A stretch of 12,850 bases of DNA from Pseudomonadota bacterium (lineage in GTDB: Bacteria; Pseudomonadota; Alphaproteobacteria; Rhizobiales; Tepidamorphaceae): the NCBI GenBank assembly GCA_023458595.1, contig JAEWYT010000032.1:1-12850 (forward strand), read 5' to 3'. A program made the position numbers and the translations under genes. Below, piece after piece: positions 1 through 6,929 of the stretch. Under the pieces are notes generated by a model. That model ran no database searches, had not been told where the DNA came from, and worked only from the letters and a program-made list of their open reading frames with translations. The first letter of the stretch is position 1. Each line of letters starts with the position of its first letter.

Positions 1-181
1 CGGTGTCCGAGGGGCGTATCTGGATATGGTCGAGGACGACGGTGACGGCATTGGCCCGAAAGCGCCCGTCCCGGATGGTTTGCGAGCGGCGGACGCCCGC
101 CGGGAAATCGGGTGTTCCCGATTTCCCGCCGGATCGCCTCGCCGATCGCAAACAGAATTGCTTCTATTTGACCCTGAAAGG
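1..181. other. Left-edge intergenic region, no gene assigned
   Basis: This stretch lies downstream of the ybdK-like gene (minus strand) and contains the hairpin at 101-128. Between about 2 and 100 the minus strand has a frame with good G/C third-position bias (reads ...RDGRFRANAVTVVLDHIQIRP...). It has no ATG or GTG start inside the window and no family I recognise. It could be the beginning of a further leftward gene that continues off the edge, or chance. The plus strand has only short frames that look like shadows. Bases 130-180 are less GC-rich than the rest, as expected for non-coding DNA. Confidence 0.35.
101..128 (-). terminator. Strong perfect hairpin after ybdK-like gene
   Basis: On the plus strand CGGGAAATCGGG (101-112) and CCCGATTTCCCG (117-128) form a perfect 12-bp stem with a 4-base loop TGTT. 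It starts 54 bases past the ybdK stop codon on the minus strand, which fits transcription termination for the three-gene leftward operon. No run of T follows on either strand, so a classical intrinsic terminator is not proven. A palindromic protein-binding site or a repeat element is also possible. Confidence 0.45.
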
Positions 182-1349
182 CTAGACTTCCGCTACGCGC
201 TTCTGCCCGGACGAGACCCCCTCGACCGTCTCCTTGACGAGATGATCCACCACTGCCTTGAACGCCTCGCGCTTGCTCGCGCCGGCGGCGGTGGCCTCCT
301 TCCAGATGGCGAGTTGACGGTCGGCCGACGTGCCGTCGGAGACGATCGCGCGGGCATGCTCGACCGCTGCGATACATCCGAAATGATCGGCATCCTCGCG
401 GACGAGCTCCAGGATCTCCTCGATCAGGTCGCCGAACGGTGTCGTCGTGCCCCGGCCGAAGTCGATCAGCCGGCCGGCGGCGCCATGGCGCTGGGCGAGC
501 CAGCGATTCTCCTCGATCAGGAAGCGGGAATAGTGGCGCCAGCGCTGGTTGTCGCGTCTGAGCCGCCAAAGCATGCGGGCGATGCAGCGGTAGAGCGCGG
601 CGACCGCGATGGCGTCGTCGAGCCGCGTGCACACGTCGGCGATGCGCATCTCCAGCGTGGGAAAGCGCGCCGACGGGCGCAGGTCCCACCAGACCTTGGT
701 CGCGTCCTCGATCATCCCCGCCCGGACGAGCACGTCGATGGTCCGGCGGTACTCGTCCTCGCTGGAAAAAGGATTCCGGCAGGCCCGTGCGCGGCATCTC
801 CTTGAATACCGACAGGCGGTAGGACTTGAGCCCCGTCTCGTGCCCCTGCCAGAAGGGCGATGAGGTCGTCAGCGCAAGGAGATGCGGCAGGAAGTAGGGG
901 AGCTGGTTGAAGAGGTCGATCCTCAGCGCCTCGTCCTCGACCGCCACATGCACATGCATGCCGCAGATCAGCATCCGGCGCACCACCATCTGGATGTCGC
1001 GGGCGAGCGCGTTGTAGCGGTCCTTGTCGGTGTGCTGCTGGCTCGCCCAGTCCGCGAAGGGATGGGTGGAGGCGGCGATCGGGGCGAGCCCGAAATCGGC
1101 CGAGACCTCGGCGATCGTGCCGCGCAGATGCGCCAGTTCCGCGCGCGCATCCTCCACCCGCTCGCAGACCGGCGTGCCGACCTCGATCTGGCAGCGCAGG
1201 AATTCGGGTGTCACCCGTTTCGGCAGGGCCTCCTCGCAGCGCTCCATCAGTTCCTTCGGAGGATCGATGGCGAGGTCGCGCGTCGTCCGGTCGACGAGGA
1301 GGTATTCCTCCTCGATCCCGATGGTGAAAGTCGGTTCCGCGGCGTTCAT
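182..1349 (-). pseudogene. YbdK-type carboxylate-amine ligase, frameshifted
   Basis: This gene belongs to glutamate-cysteine ligase family 2 (GCS2), whose members join glutamate and cysteine, or related substrates, using ATP in the cytoplasm. E. coli YbdK has only weak ligase activity. The 5' part starts at ATG 1349 and shows TIGIEEEYLLVD (residues 9-20) and the GMHVHV motif (130-135). At 766-770 (five A on the plus strand, TTTTT in the gene) the frame breaks after residue 193. The family sequence resumes in the next frame with DEYRRTIDVLVRAG and WWDLRPSARFPTLEMRIAD, ending at TAG 182-184. Removing one T gives a continuous protein of 388 residues, the usual family length. Without that correction, the 5' frame stays open to the window edge and makes nonsense. 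The coding bias is intact on both sides, so this is either a recent mutation or a sequencing error. It is probably the last gene of the VIT-MFS-ybdK operon, 52 bases after the MFS gene. Confidence 0.88.
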
Positions 1350-1401
1350 GCGGCGATTTTGCACGGGCGTCGCGCCCTTGGCCAGACGGTGCCGCCGGCC
1401 C

Positions 1402-2697
1402 TCAGCGGTGCGGCTGCCCGCCGGTCGTCTCGCCGCTGCCGGAATCCTCGATGTGCTCGAACTCGTCGTCGGCCTGCGCGACCCGCGGGTCGAGCTCGGC
1501 GACGGCCGGCGAGGTGCGCGGCACCGGCACGAACGGCTCGCGCTCTTCCGGCGGGATCGGCGCGCGCCGCGACAGGCGGTAGACCGTCAATGCCGCCATG
1601 CTGGTGTGGGTGGCGGCGGTCAGCGCGAACAGCGCGCCCGCAGCGGTGAGCTCGACCAGCGCGGCCGCGAGCGTCGGGCCGACGACGGCGCCGATCGTGT
1701 AGATGAGCAGCAGCCCCGTCGACACCTGCACCATGTCGGAGGCGTCGGCATAGTCGGCCGTATGGGCGGAGCTCAGCGAATAGACCGGCATGGCGCCGGC
1801 GCCGAACAGAAAAGCGAGGGCGAAAAGCACCCAGGCCGGACTTGCCGGCGCGAGGGCCAGCCCGGCACCCGCCGCGGCGGCGAGTGCGCAGCAGGCGACG
1901 ATCACGTAGCGCCTGTCGACGCGGTCGGAGATGCGTCCGGCCGGCCACAGCGCGGCGACCGCCCCGAGCACCGAGGCGGTGATGAAATCGCCGGCGCCGC
2001 CCGCGCCGAGCCCCTGCAGATTCGCGTAGATCGGGCCGATGGTCCAGAACGCGCCATTGGCCAGGCCGACCGTGAAGGCGCCGGCGACGCCGACCGGCGA
2101 CAGCGCGATGAGCCAGCGCAGCCGGAGCCGCGGCGATTCCGGCACCGGCGGCGATTTCGAGCGCGTCAGCGCCACCGGCAGCGCGGCGAGCGACGTCATC
2201 AGCGCGCCCAGCGAGAACAGCTGGAAGCCCGCCGGCGCATAGAGCCTCAGGAACTGCTGGCCCGCCGCCAGGCCGCCGAAGTTTATGACGTTGTAGACGG
2301 CGAGCACGCCGCCGCGGTTGGTGTTGTCGGACTTGTCGTTCAGCCAGCTCTCGATGGTCGCGTAGAGCACCGCGTAGCAGATGCCGGAGGTGCAGCGCAG
2401 GACGTTCCAGACCGCGGGCTGGACGATCAGCGGGTGCAGTATCGCCGCCGCCGTCGCGAGCGCGGTGCAGGCGACGAAGGCGCGGATATGCCCGGTGCGC
2501 CGGATCAGCCACGGCGCCGCGAAGCAGCCGATCATCATGCCCACGAAATAGGACGAGCCGATGAGACCGATGGAAAGATCGGAGAAATCGAAGGCGTTGG
2601 CGGCGAGCGGCACGAGCGTCGTCTGCAGGCCGGAGCCGGCGAGCAGGATGAACACCGAGATCAGCAGTGCCGTGATCGAAGCCAGGGCCGATCGCAT
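1402..2697 (-). CDS. MFS transporter, YcaD-like
   Basis: This is an inner-membrane transporter of the major facilitator superfamily, 431 residues, substrate unknown. About twelve hydrophobic segments can be traced. The first helix is near residues 5-25 (ITALLISVFILLAG), and a basic loop with WLIRRTGH follows the second helix. The ESWLN motif at 116-120, followed by a Asn/Arg-rich turn and GGVLAVYNVINFGGLAAGQ, is typical of the YcaD-type subgroup. The C-terminal tail (about 45 residues, many Glu, Asp and Pro) is hydrophilic and probably cytoplasmic. The ATG at 2697 was chosen because translation from it starts directly with the first helix. A longer in-frame extension upstream overlaps the VIT gene and has no family similarity. 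A weak GGGA lies about 13 bases upstream. The gene lies 53 bases after the VIT-like gene and 52 bases before ybdK, suggesting co-transcription. The substrate cannot be read from the sequence. Confidence 0.88.
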   Translation of the reverse strand: MRSALASITALLISVFILLAGSGLQTTLVPLAANAFDFSDLSIGLIGSSYFVGMMIGCFAAPWLIRRTGHIRAFVACTALATAAAILHPLIVQPAVWNVLRCTSGICYAVLYATIESWLNDKSDNTNRGGVLAVYNVINFGGLAAGQQFLRLYAPAGFQLFSLGALMTSLAALPVALTRSKSPPVPESPRLRLRWLIALSPVGVAGAFTVGLANGAFWTIGPIYANLQGLGAGGAGDFITASVLGAVAALWPAGRISDRVDRRYVIVACCALAAAAGAGLALAPASPAWVLFALAFLFGAGAMPVYSLSSAHTADYADASDMVQVSTGLLLIYTIGAVVGPTLAAALVELTAAGALFALTAATHTSMAALTVYRLSRRAPIPPEEREPFVPVPRTSPAVAELDPRVAQADDEFEHIEDSGSGETTGGQPHR

Positions 2698-2750
2698 CGT
2701 GTCCGGTTCCCGTTCTGGGCGGTTTGCGGGGCGGTTCGGGAACGAGGCGC

Positions 2751-3470
2751 CTAGACGACCGCCTCGAGCAGACGCCCGACGAGATATGCGAGCAGGGCCG
2801 CCAGCATGCCGATGATGAATGTTTCGGTCCCCGATCGCCACCACGAATGCGTCGACCAGTGGCTTTTGAACGACCCGATCCCGAAGAACACCAGCCCCGT
2901 CATGGCGGTCGCGAGCGTCGCCGATTCGGGCAGGCTGAAGATGAAGGGGATCAGCGGCACGGCCCCGCAGACGACGAAGGCCGCAAACGTCGACAGCGCC
3001 GATTTCCACGCCGAGCGCTTGACCAGCGCCAGACCGTGCTCCTCGGTGAGCATGGTGTCGACCCAGTTCTCGTGGCGCGAGGTCACGAGGTCGACCAGCG
3101 TCTCCAGCTCGTCGCCGGCGAAGCCCTTGTTGTGGTAGATCTGGCGGATCTCCTGGCGCTCCCCGTCGGGGTCGAGCCGGATGTGCCGCTCTTCCATCGC
3201 TTTCAGACGGTCGTAGTCGTCGATTTCCGTCCGCGTGCCGGAGAAGTTCGCGGCCGCCATCGAGAAGCCGTCGGCGAGCAGGTTGGCGACGCCGAGGATC
3301 AGCACGACGCGCGCCGAAAGCTCGGCGCCGACCGCGCCGGCGACGATGGCGAACGTGGTGACGGCGCCGTCGATGCCGCCGTAGACCCAGTCGCGCAGGT
3401 AGTTGAGCTTCGGCCCGTCGGCGAGCCGCTGCCGGATCGCCTCGGGAGAGTGTTCGTGTTCGGTCTGCAT
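2751..3470 (-). CDS. VIT/CCC1-family iron/manganese transporter
   Basis: The 239-residue membrane protein matches the VIT1/CCC1 family, which moves Fe2+ or Mn2+ out of the cytosol by proton exchange. After a short polar N-terminus, helix 1 carries YGGIDGAVTTFAIVAGAVGA (about residues 30-49) with the family's key Asp. Helix 2 carries LGVANLLADGFSMAAANF with its conserved Asp and Met. A cytosolic stretch of about 80 residues, rich in Glu and His (EERHIRLDPDGERQEIRQIY...KGF), corresponds to the metal-binding domain of plant VIT1. Three more hydrophobic segments follow (AAFVVCGAVPLIPFIF, ATAMTGLVFFGIG, FIIGMLAALLAYLVG), giving the usual five helices. It is the first gene of the leftward operon and diverges from aroG across a 137-base spacer with a palindrome. 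By family, the likely job is relief of iron or manganese excess. Which metal it carries is not visible. Confidence 0.92.
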   Translation of the reverse strand: MQTEHEHSPEAIRQRLADGPKLNYLRDWVYGGIDGAVTTFAIVAGAVGAELSARVVLILGVANLLADGFSMAAANFSGTRTEIDDYDRLKAMEERHIRLDPDGERQEIRQIYHNKGFAGDELETLVDLVTSRHENWVDTMLTEEHGLALVKRSAWKSALSTFAAFVVCGAVPLIPFIFSLPESATLATAMTGLVFFGIGSFKSHWSTHSWWRSGTETFIIGMLAALLAYLVGRLLEAVV

Positions 3471-3507
3471 CGTGCCGGGCGAGCGGGTCCGGGTCGGGGT
3501 TCGGATA

Positions 3508-3523
3508 TACTGGCCACCCAGTA
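3508..3523. promoter_or_regulatory. 16-bp palindrome between VIT and aroG
   Basis: TACTGG (3508-3513) and CCAGTA (3518-3523) form a perfect inverted repeat around CCAC. It lies in the divergent spacer, 38 bases upstream of the VIT ATG and 84 bases upstream of the aroG ATG, the right place for an operator acting on one or both genes. It overlaps the candidate -35 element for aroG. It does not resemble the iron-responsive ICE or Fur boxes that I know, so the regulator is unknown. Confidence 0.4.
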
Positions 3524-3539
3524 GGTCAGGGTGTATAAC
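3511..3539 (+). promoter_or_regulatory. Candidate aroG promoter
   Basis: TGGCCA (3511-3516) and TATAAC (3534-3539) sit 17 bases apart and match the sigma-70 -35 and -10 consensus at 4 of 6 and 5 of 6 positions. Transcription would start about 60 bases before the aroG ATG. The region is relatively AT-rich for this genome. The spacing supports the call, but the -35 is weak and no experiment backs it. Confidence 0.3.
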
Positions 3540-3607
3540 CCGCCCGCACCGGCGGCAAAACGGCAGTTTGTCGTCAGGTTTTCGTCACGGAAAGAGCAGT
3601 GTGCGTC

Positions 3608-5005
3608 ATGGCCAAAGCATGGAGTCCCGACAACTGGCGGTCGAGGCCGATCGTCCAGGTTCCCGACTATCCCGATCCGCAGGCCCTTGCGGAGGTCGAG
3701 GCCACGCTTTCGCGATTTCCCCCGCTCGTTTTTGCAGGCGAGGCGCGCAAGCTGAAGCAGCAGCTCGGGCGCGTCGCAGGCGGTGAGGGTTTCCTGCTCC
3801 AGGGCGGCGATTGCGCGGAGAGCTTCGCGGAGCATCACGCCGACAACATCCGCGACTTCTTCCGCGTCTTCCTGCAGATGGCGGTGGTGCTGACCTATGC
3901 CGCGGCGATGCCGGTGGTGAAGGTCGGCCGCATCGGCGGCCAGTTCGCCAAGCCGCGCTCCTCTCCGATGGAGAAGCAGGGCGACGTCGAGCTGCCGAGC
4001 TATCGCGGCGACATCATCAACGCGCCCGAATTCACGCCGGAAGCGCGCATTCCCGATCCGAACCGCATGCTGATGGCCTACCGCCAGGCGGCGGCGACGC
4101 AGAACCTCCTGCGCGCCTTCGCCCAGGGCGGCTACGCCAACCTCGAGCACGTCCACAACTGGACGCTCGGCTTCGTGTCGGATTCGCCCCAGGGTCACCA
4201 CTACAAGGAGATCGCCGACCGCATCTCCGAGGCGCTCGACTTCATGCGCGCCTGCGGCGTGACCGCGGACGCGACGCCGCAGTTCCGCTCGACGGACTTC
4301 TTCACCAGCCACGAGGCTCTGCTGCTCGGCTACGAGCAGGCGATGACCCGCATCGATTCGACGAGCGGCGACTGGTACGACACGTCGGGCCACATGCTGT
4401 GGATCGGCGACCGCACCCGCCAGCCCGACCACGCCCATGTCGAGTTCTGCCGCGGCATCAGGAACCCGGTCGGCCTGAAATGCGGGCCGAGCCTCGATCC
4501 CGACGAGCTGATCCGCCTGATCGACATCCTCAACCCCGACGACGAGCCGGGCCGGCTGACGCTCATCTGCCGCTTCGGCGCCGACAAGGTGTTCGACCAC
4601 CTGCCGGCCCTGATCCGCAAGGTGCAGAAGGAAGGCCGCACGGTGGTATGGTCCTGCGACCCGATGCACGGCAACACCGTCTCGGCGGGCGGCTACAAGA
4701 CGCGGCCGTTCGATCGCATCCTGCAGGAAGTGCGCAACTTCTTCGCCGCCCACCAGGCGGAGGGCACCCATGCCGGCGGCATCCACATCGAGATGACCGG
4801 CCAGAACGTCACCGAATGCACCGGCGGCGCGCGGGCAATCTCGGAAGCCGACCTCTCGGACCGCTATCACACCCATTGCGATCCGCGTCTCAACGCCGAC
4901 CAGTCGCTGGAGCTCGCCTTCCTGGTCGCCGAGGGCGTCAAGCAGGAGCGCGCCTCGCGCGGACGGCCGAAAGTCGCCGGCGCCGGCGCGGCTGTCGGGC
5001 TCTGA
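3608..5005 (+). CDS. aroG: Class II DAHP synthase
   Basis: 3-Deoxy-D-arabino-heptulosonate 7-phosphate synthase joins phosphoenolpyruvate and erythrose 4-phosphate, the first step of the shikimate pathway to aromatic amino acids. The 465-residue protein is full length for the plant/Mycobacterium-type class II family. Signature blocks appear in order: LLQGGDCAESF, VVKVGRIGGQFAKPRS, SYRGDIIN, TSHEALLLGYEQA, GHMLWIGDRTRQ, NPVGLKCGPS, WSCDPMHGNT, GIHIEMTGQNVTECTGG and HTHCDPRLNADQS. By comparison with the M. tuberculosis enzyme, the metal ligands should be Cys69, His354, Glu395 and Asp425, all present with matching spacing. The ATG at 3608 is preceded by GGAAAGAG about 11 bases upstream. An in-frame GTG at 3599 would add three residues and is less likely. 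It diverges from the VIT-like gene and overlaps, or abuts, the GFA gene downstream. Feedback sites cannot be judged by eye. Confidence 0.97.
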   Translation: MAKAWSPDNWRSRPIVQVPDYPDPQALAEVEATLSRFPPLVFAGEARKLKQQLGRVAGGEGFLLQGGDCAESFAEHHADNIRDFFRVFLQMAVVLTYAAAMPVVKVGRIGGQFAKPRSSPMEKQGDVELPSYRGDIINAPEFTPEARIPDPNRMLMAYRQAAATQNLLRAFAQGGYANLEHVHNWTLGFVSDSPQGHHYKEIADRISEALDFMRACGVTADATPQFRSTDFFTSHEALLLGYEQAMTRIDSTSGDWYDTSGHMLWIGDRTRQPDHAHVEFCRGIRNPVGLKCGPSLDPDELIRLIDILNPDDEPGRLTLICRFGADKVFDHLPALIRKVQKEGRTVVWSCDPMHGNTVSAGGYKTRPFDRILQEVRNFFAAHQAEGTHAGGIHIEMTGQNVTECTGGARAISEADLSDRYHTHCDPRLNADQSLELAFLVAEGVKQERASRGRPKVAGAGAAVGL

Positions 5006-5415
5006 CCTCCGCGGCCGATACCCATGCCGGACGCTCCGCCTGCGGGGCCGTGACCTACGAGACCCGCGGGCCGCTGCGCCCGGTCGCCTATTGTCACTGC
5101 GATACCTGCCGCCGCCAGACGGGCCATGTCGTCGCCGCGACCTCGGTGCCGCTCGATGCGATAACCGTCTCCGGTGCCGAGAACCTCGTCGACTGGCAGG
5201 CGACGCCCGATGCGGTTCGGCAGTTCTGCGGGATCTGCGGCTCGCTGATGTTCTGGCGCTGGCTGGCGGCCCGCTCGGTCTCGATCATGGCCGGGTCGAT
5301 GGACAAGCCGACGGGGCTTGCCGGCTGGGCGCACATCCATGTCGCCGAGAAGGGCGACTACTACGAGATCGCCGACGGCCTGCCGCAATACGACCGGAAG
5401 CCCCCGAAGGGCTGA
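5002..5415 (+). CDS. GFA-family zinc protein, probable CTG start
   Basis: This protein of about 137 residues belongs to the GFA/DUF636 family (named after glutathione-dependent formaldehyde-activating enzyme), which folds around structural zinc. Most members have no proven substrate. Counting from the CTG at 5002, it shows ACGAV with Cys14, the CHCDTC block (Cys31, Cys33, Cys36) and CGICGS (Cys76, Cys79), all typical. The usual first cysteine of the C-x-C-G motif is a serine here (Ser12 in GRSACG), so one zinc ligand is missing. No ATG, GTG or TTG lies at a sensible place: the nearest upstream TTG in frame is at 4876, deep inside aroG, and GTG 5050 would remove Cys14. The CTG at 5002-5004 overlaps the aroG stop (CTGA), as a normal ATGA coupling would, and gives the expected length. 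No Shine-Dalgarno sequence is visible. Either translation is coupled from a rare CTG start, or the start codon has been lost. Confidence 0.8.
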   Translation: MTSAADTHAGRSACGAVTYETRGPLRPVAYCHCDTCRRQTGHVVAATSVPLDAITVSGAENLVDWQATPDAVRQFCGICGSLMFWRWLAARSVSIMAGSMDKPTGLAGWAHIHVAEKGDYYEIADGLPQYDRKPPKG

Positions 5416-5438
5416 CTCTCGGATCGGGCCGGCCCGGA

Positions 5439-5456
5439 TTGTTGCTCGTGCAACAA
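5439..5456. promoter_or_regulatory. 18-bp palindrome upstream of LigB gene
   Basis: TTGTTGC (5439-5445) and GCAACAA (5450-5456) are perfect inverted arms around TCGT. The site lies 24 bases after the GFA stop and 84 bases before the dioxygenase ATG. The GTTGC-N4-GCAAC core resembles operators of MarR-type regulators, but no regulator gene is in the window. As RNA it would also form a 7-bp hairpin, but no T-run follows, so an operator is the better reading. Confidence 0.4.
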
Positions 5457-5539
5457 CAAACCGTGCATTTTCGTCGCCTTTATCTCGCCTGCCGGAACAA
5501 CAGATAGTCGTCGTCGCATTTCTGTCGCGGAGACGAAAC

Positions 5540-6334
5540 ATGGCTTCGATGCCCTCGCTGTTCGTATCGCACGGCGCGCCGAACCTGGTTCTGTACGATT
5601 CCCCGGCCCGCCGTTTCCTCGCCGACTACGCCGGCAGCATCGAGCGCCCCTCGGCGATCCTGTCGGTTTCCGCCCATTTCGAGACGAACCGGCCCACGGT
5701 CGTGGCCGATCCGGCGCCGGAGATGATCTACGACTTCGGCGGCTTCGAGGACGAGCTCTACACGCTCACCTATCCCGCGCCCGGCGATCCCGCGCTCGCC
5801 GAGCGCGTGGCGGGGCTGCTCGCGCAGGCTGGCCTCGGCCCGGCGGTGGCGCCGAAGCGCGGCTATGACCACGGCACCTGGGTGCCGCTGATGCTGCTCT
5901 TCCCGGACGCCGACATTCCGGTCGCCCAGCTCTCGGTGCAGCCGGGCGCGAGCGCCGAACACCACTTCCGGCTCGGCGAGGCTCTGGCGCCGCTGCGCGG
6001 GGAGGGCGTGCTGATCGTCGGCTCCGGCTCGTTCACCCACAACCTCTACGAGGCGTTCCAGAACCTCCGGCGCGGCGCCGTCGACGCGGAGCGTCCGGAA
6101 TGGGTCGAGGCGTTCGTCGACTGGATGGTCGGGCATCTGGAGGCAGGCGACGTCCAGGACCTGCTCGCCTACCGGGAAAAGGCGCCCTACGCGGCCGAGA
6201 ACCATCCCACCGACGAGCACCTGATGCCGCTCTACGTGGCGCTCGGCGCCGCCGGCCGGTCGCCGCACGCCCGACGTATCCACGAAAGCCACCAGTTCGG
6301 CGCACTGGAGCTCGACGCCTTCGCCTTCCGCTGA
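5540..6334 (+). CDS. ygiD: LigB-type extradiol dioxygenase, YgiD/DODA group
   Basis: The 264-residue protein belongs to the class III (LigB) extradiol ring-cleavage dioxygenases, in the subgroup of E. coli YgiD and plant 4,5-DOPA dioxygenase. These soluble enzymes open catechol-type rings using a metal held by histidines. The conserved sites are in place: VSHGAP (His11), SAHFET (His46), YDHGTWVPL (His111), SFTHNL (His167) and HPTDEHLMPL (His222, His227). His11, His46 and His167 would bind the metal by analogy with YgiD. Length equals the family norm (about 262). The ATG at 5540 follows CGGAGACGAAAC, a good ribosome site, and starts directly at the conserved strand MPSLFVSHG. No other catechol-pathway gene is nearby, so the physiological substrate is unknown. 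It could act on DOPA-like compounds or other catechols. Confidence 0.93.
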   Translation: MASMPSLFVSHGAPNLVLYDSPARRFLADYAGSIERPSAILSVSAHFETNRPTVVADPAPEMIYDFGGFEDELYTLTYPAPGDPALAERVAGLLAQAGLGPAVAPKRGYDHGTWVPLMLLFPDADIPVAQLSVQPGASAEHHFRLGEALAPLRGEGVLIVGSGSFTHNLYEAFQNLRRGAVDAERPEWVEAFVDWMVGHLEAGDVQDLLAYREKAPYAAENHPTDEHLMPLYVALGAAGRSPHARRIHESHQFGALELDAFAFR

Positions 6335-6472
6335 TCCGGGAACGCGGAGGGGCCGGCCAGGTCGCTTGCACGGGCCGTCGCGCGCAGGTCGACGCGATCG
6401 GATGCGGCGCGCGGGGCTATCCGCGACATTTTCCTCTTGGCTTTGGTCCAGACCGTGGCAGGATGCGGCGCG

Positions 6473-6862
6473 ATGATCAGGTCGTTCACCCCGCGGACCG
6501 GATATCGGGCGTTCTGCGTGGCCCTGCTGGGGCTGTCGCTGGTGCTGCGGCTCGTCGGGCCGATGGCGGGCCTGCCGGCGAAGGACGGCTACGTCGCGAT
6601 CTGCGCCGGCACGCAGATCGTCTACATATCGCTCGCGGAAGCCGGGCTCGACGGTCCCCTGGACGAGAAAGCGCCCGCTCCGCCGTCGGATCCATGCCCG
6701 TGGTTCGCCCAGTTCCATGCGATCGACGTGGCCGCCGCCCCGGTCCTCGCCCGTGCGGAGACCTACGCGAGCCTCGTGCGTCTGCCGCCCGACGGCGCTC
6801 CCGCCGCCGGCCTCCTCCCCGCATCGTTCCGGGCCAGGGCGCCACCCGTTCCAGGCGCCTGA
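6473..6862 (+). CDS. DUF2946-like small membrane protein
   Basis: The 129-residue protein begins with a positively charged start (MIRSFTPRTGYR) and one hydrophobic segment at about 13-34, either a signal peptide or an anchor. The rest would lie in the periplasm. It has AICAGTQIVYI (Cys44) and DPCPWFAQFH (Cys75, His82), matching the general plan of DUF2946 proteins, which carry spaced Cys/His after one helix and a Pro-rich hydrophilic tail. Their function is unproven, but they often sit beside metal uptake or PepSY genes, as here. The ATG at 6473 is preceded by GGCAGGA, about 9 bases away. A longer frame starting at 6437 lacks such a site. It is 67 bases upstream of the PepSY-TM gene and probably in the same operon. 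The family call is from general pattern only. Confidence 0.68.
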   Translation: MIRSFTPRTGYRAFCVALLGLSLVLRLVGPMAGLPAKDGYVAICAGTQIVYISLAEAGLDGPLDEKAPAPPSDPCPWFAQFHAIDVAAAPVLARAETYASLVRLPPDGAPAAGLLPASFRARAPPVPGA

Positions 6863-6929
6863 ACTAGCCGCGATGCGTACGCCGCGCCCGCGTCCGGGCG
6901 GCGGAATCTCTTGCAATGGAACGAACACC

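Noticed and set aside
1024..2754. 576-codon open frame on the plus strand
   Set aside because: It lies opposite the MFS and ybdK genes, is extremely Arg/Gly rich and has no domain. It is a GC-rich shadow.
3599..3607. GTG start for the DAHP synthase
   Set aside because: ATG 3608 fits the ribosome site better and gives the usual family N-terminus (MAKAWSPDNW).
6400..6472. Direct repeat GGATGCGGCGCG at 6400-6411 and 6461-6472
   Set aside because: Two 12-base copies in very GC-rich DNA, the second overlapping the ribosome site of the DUF2946-like gene. No symmetry or further copies, so chance is likely.
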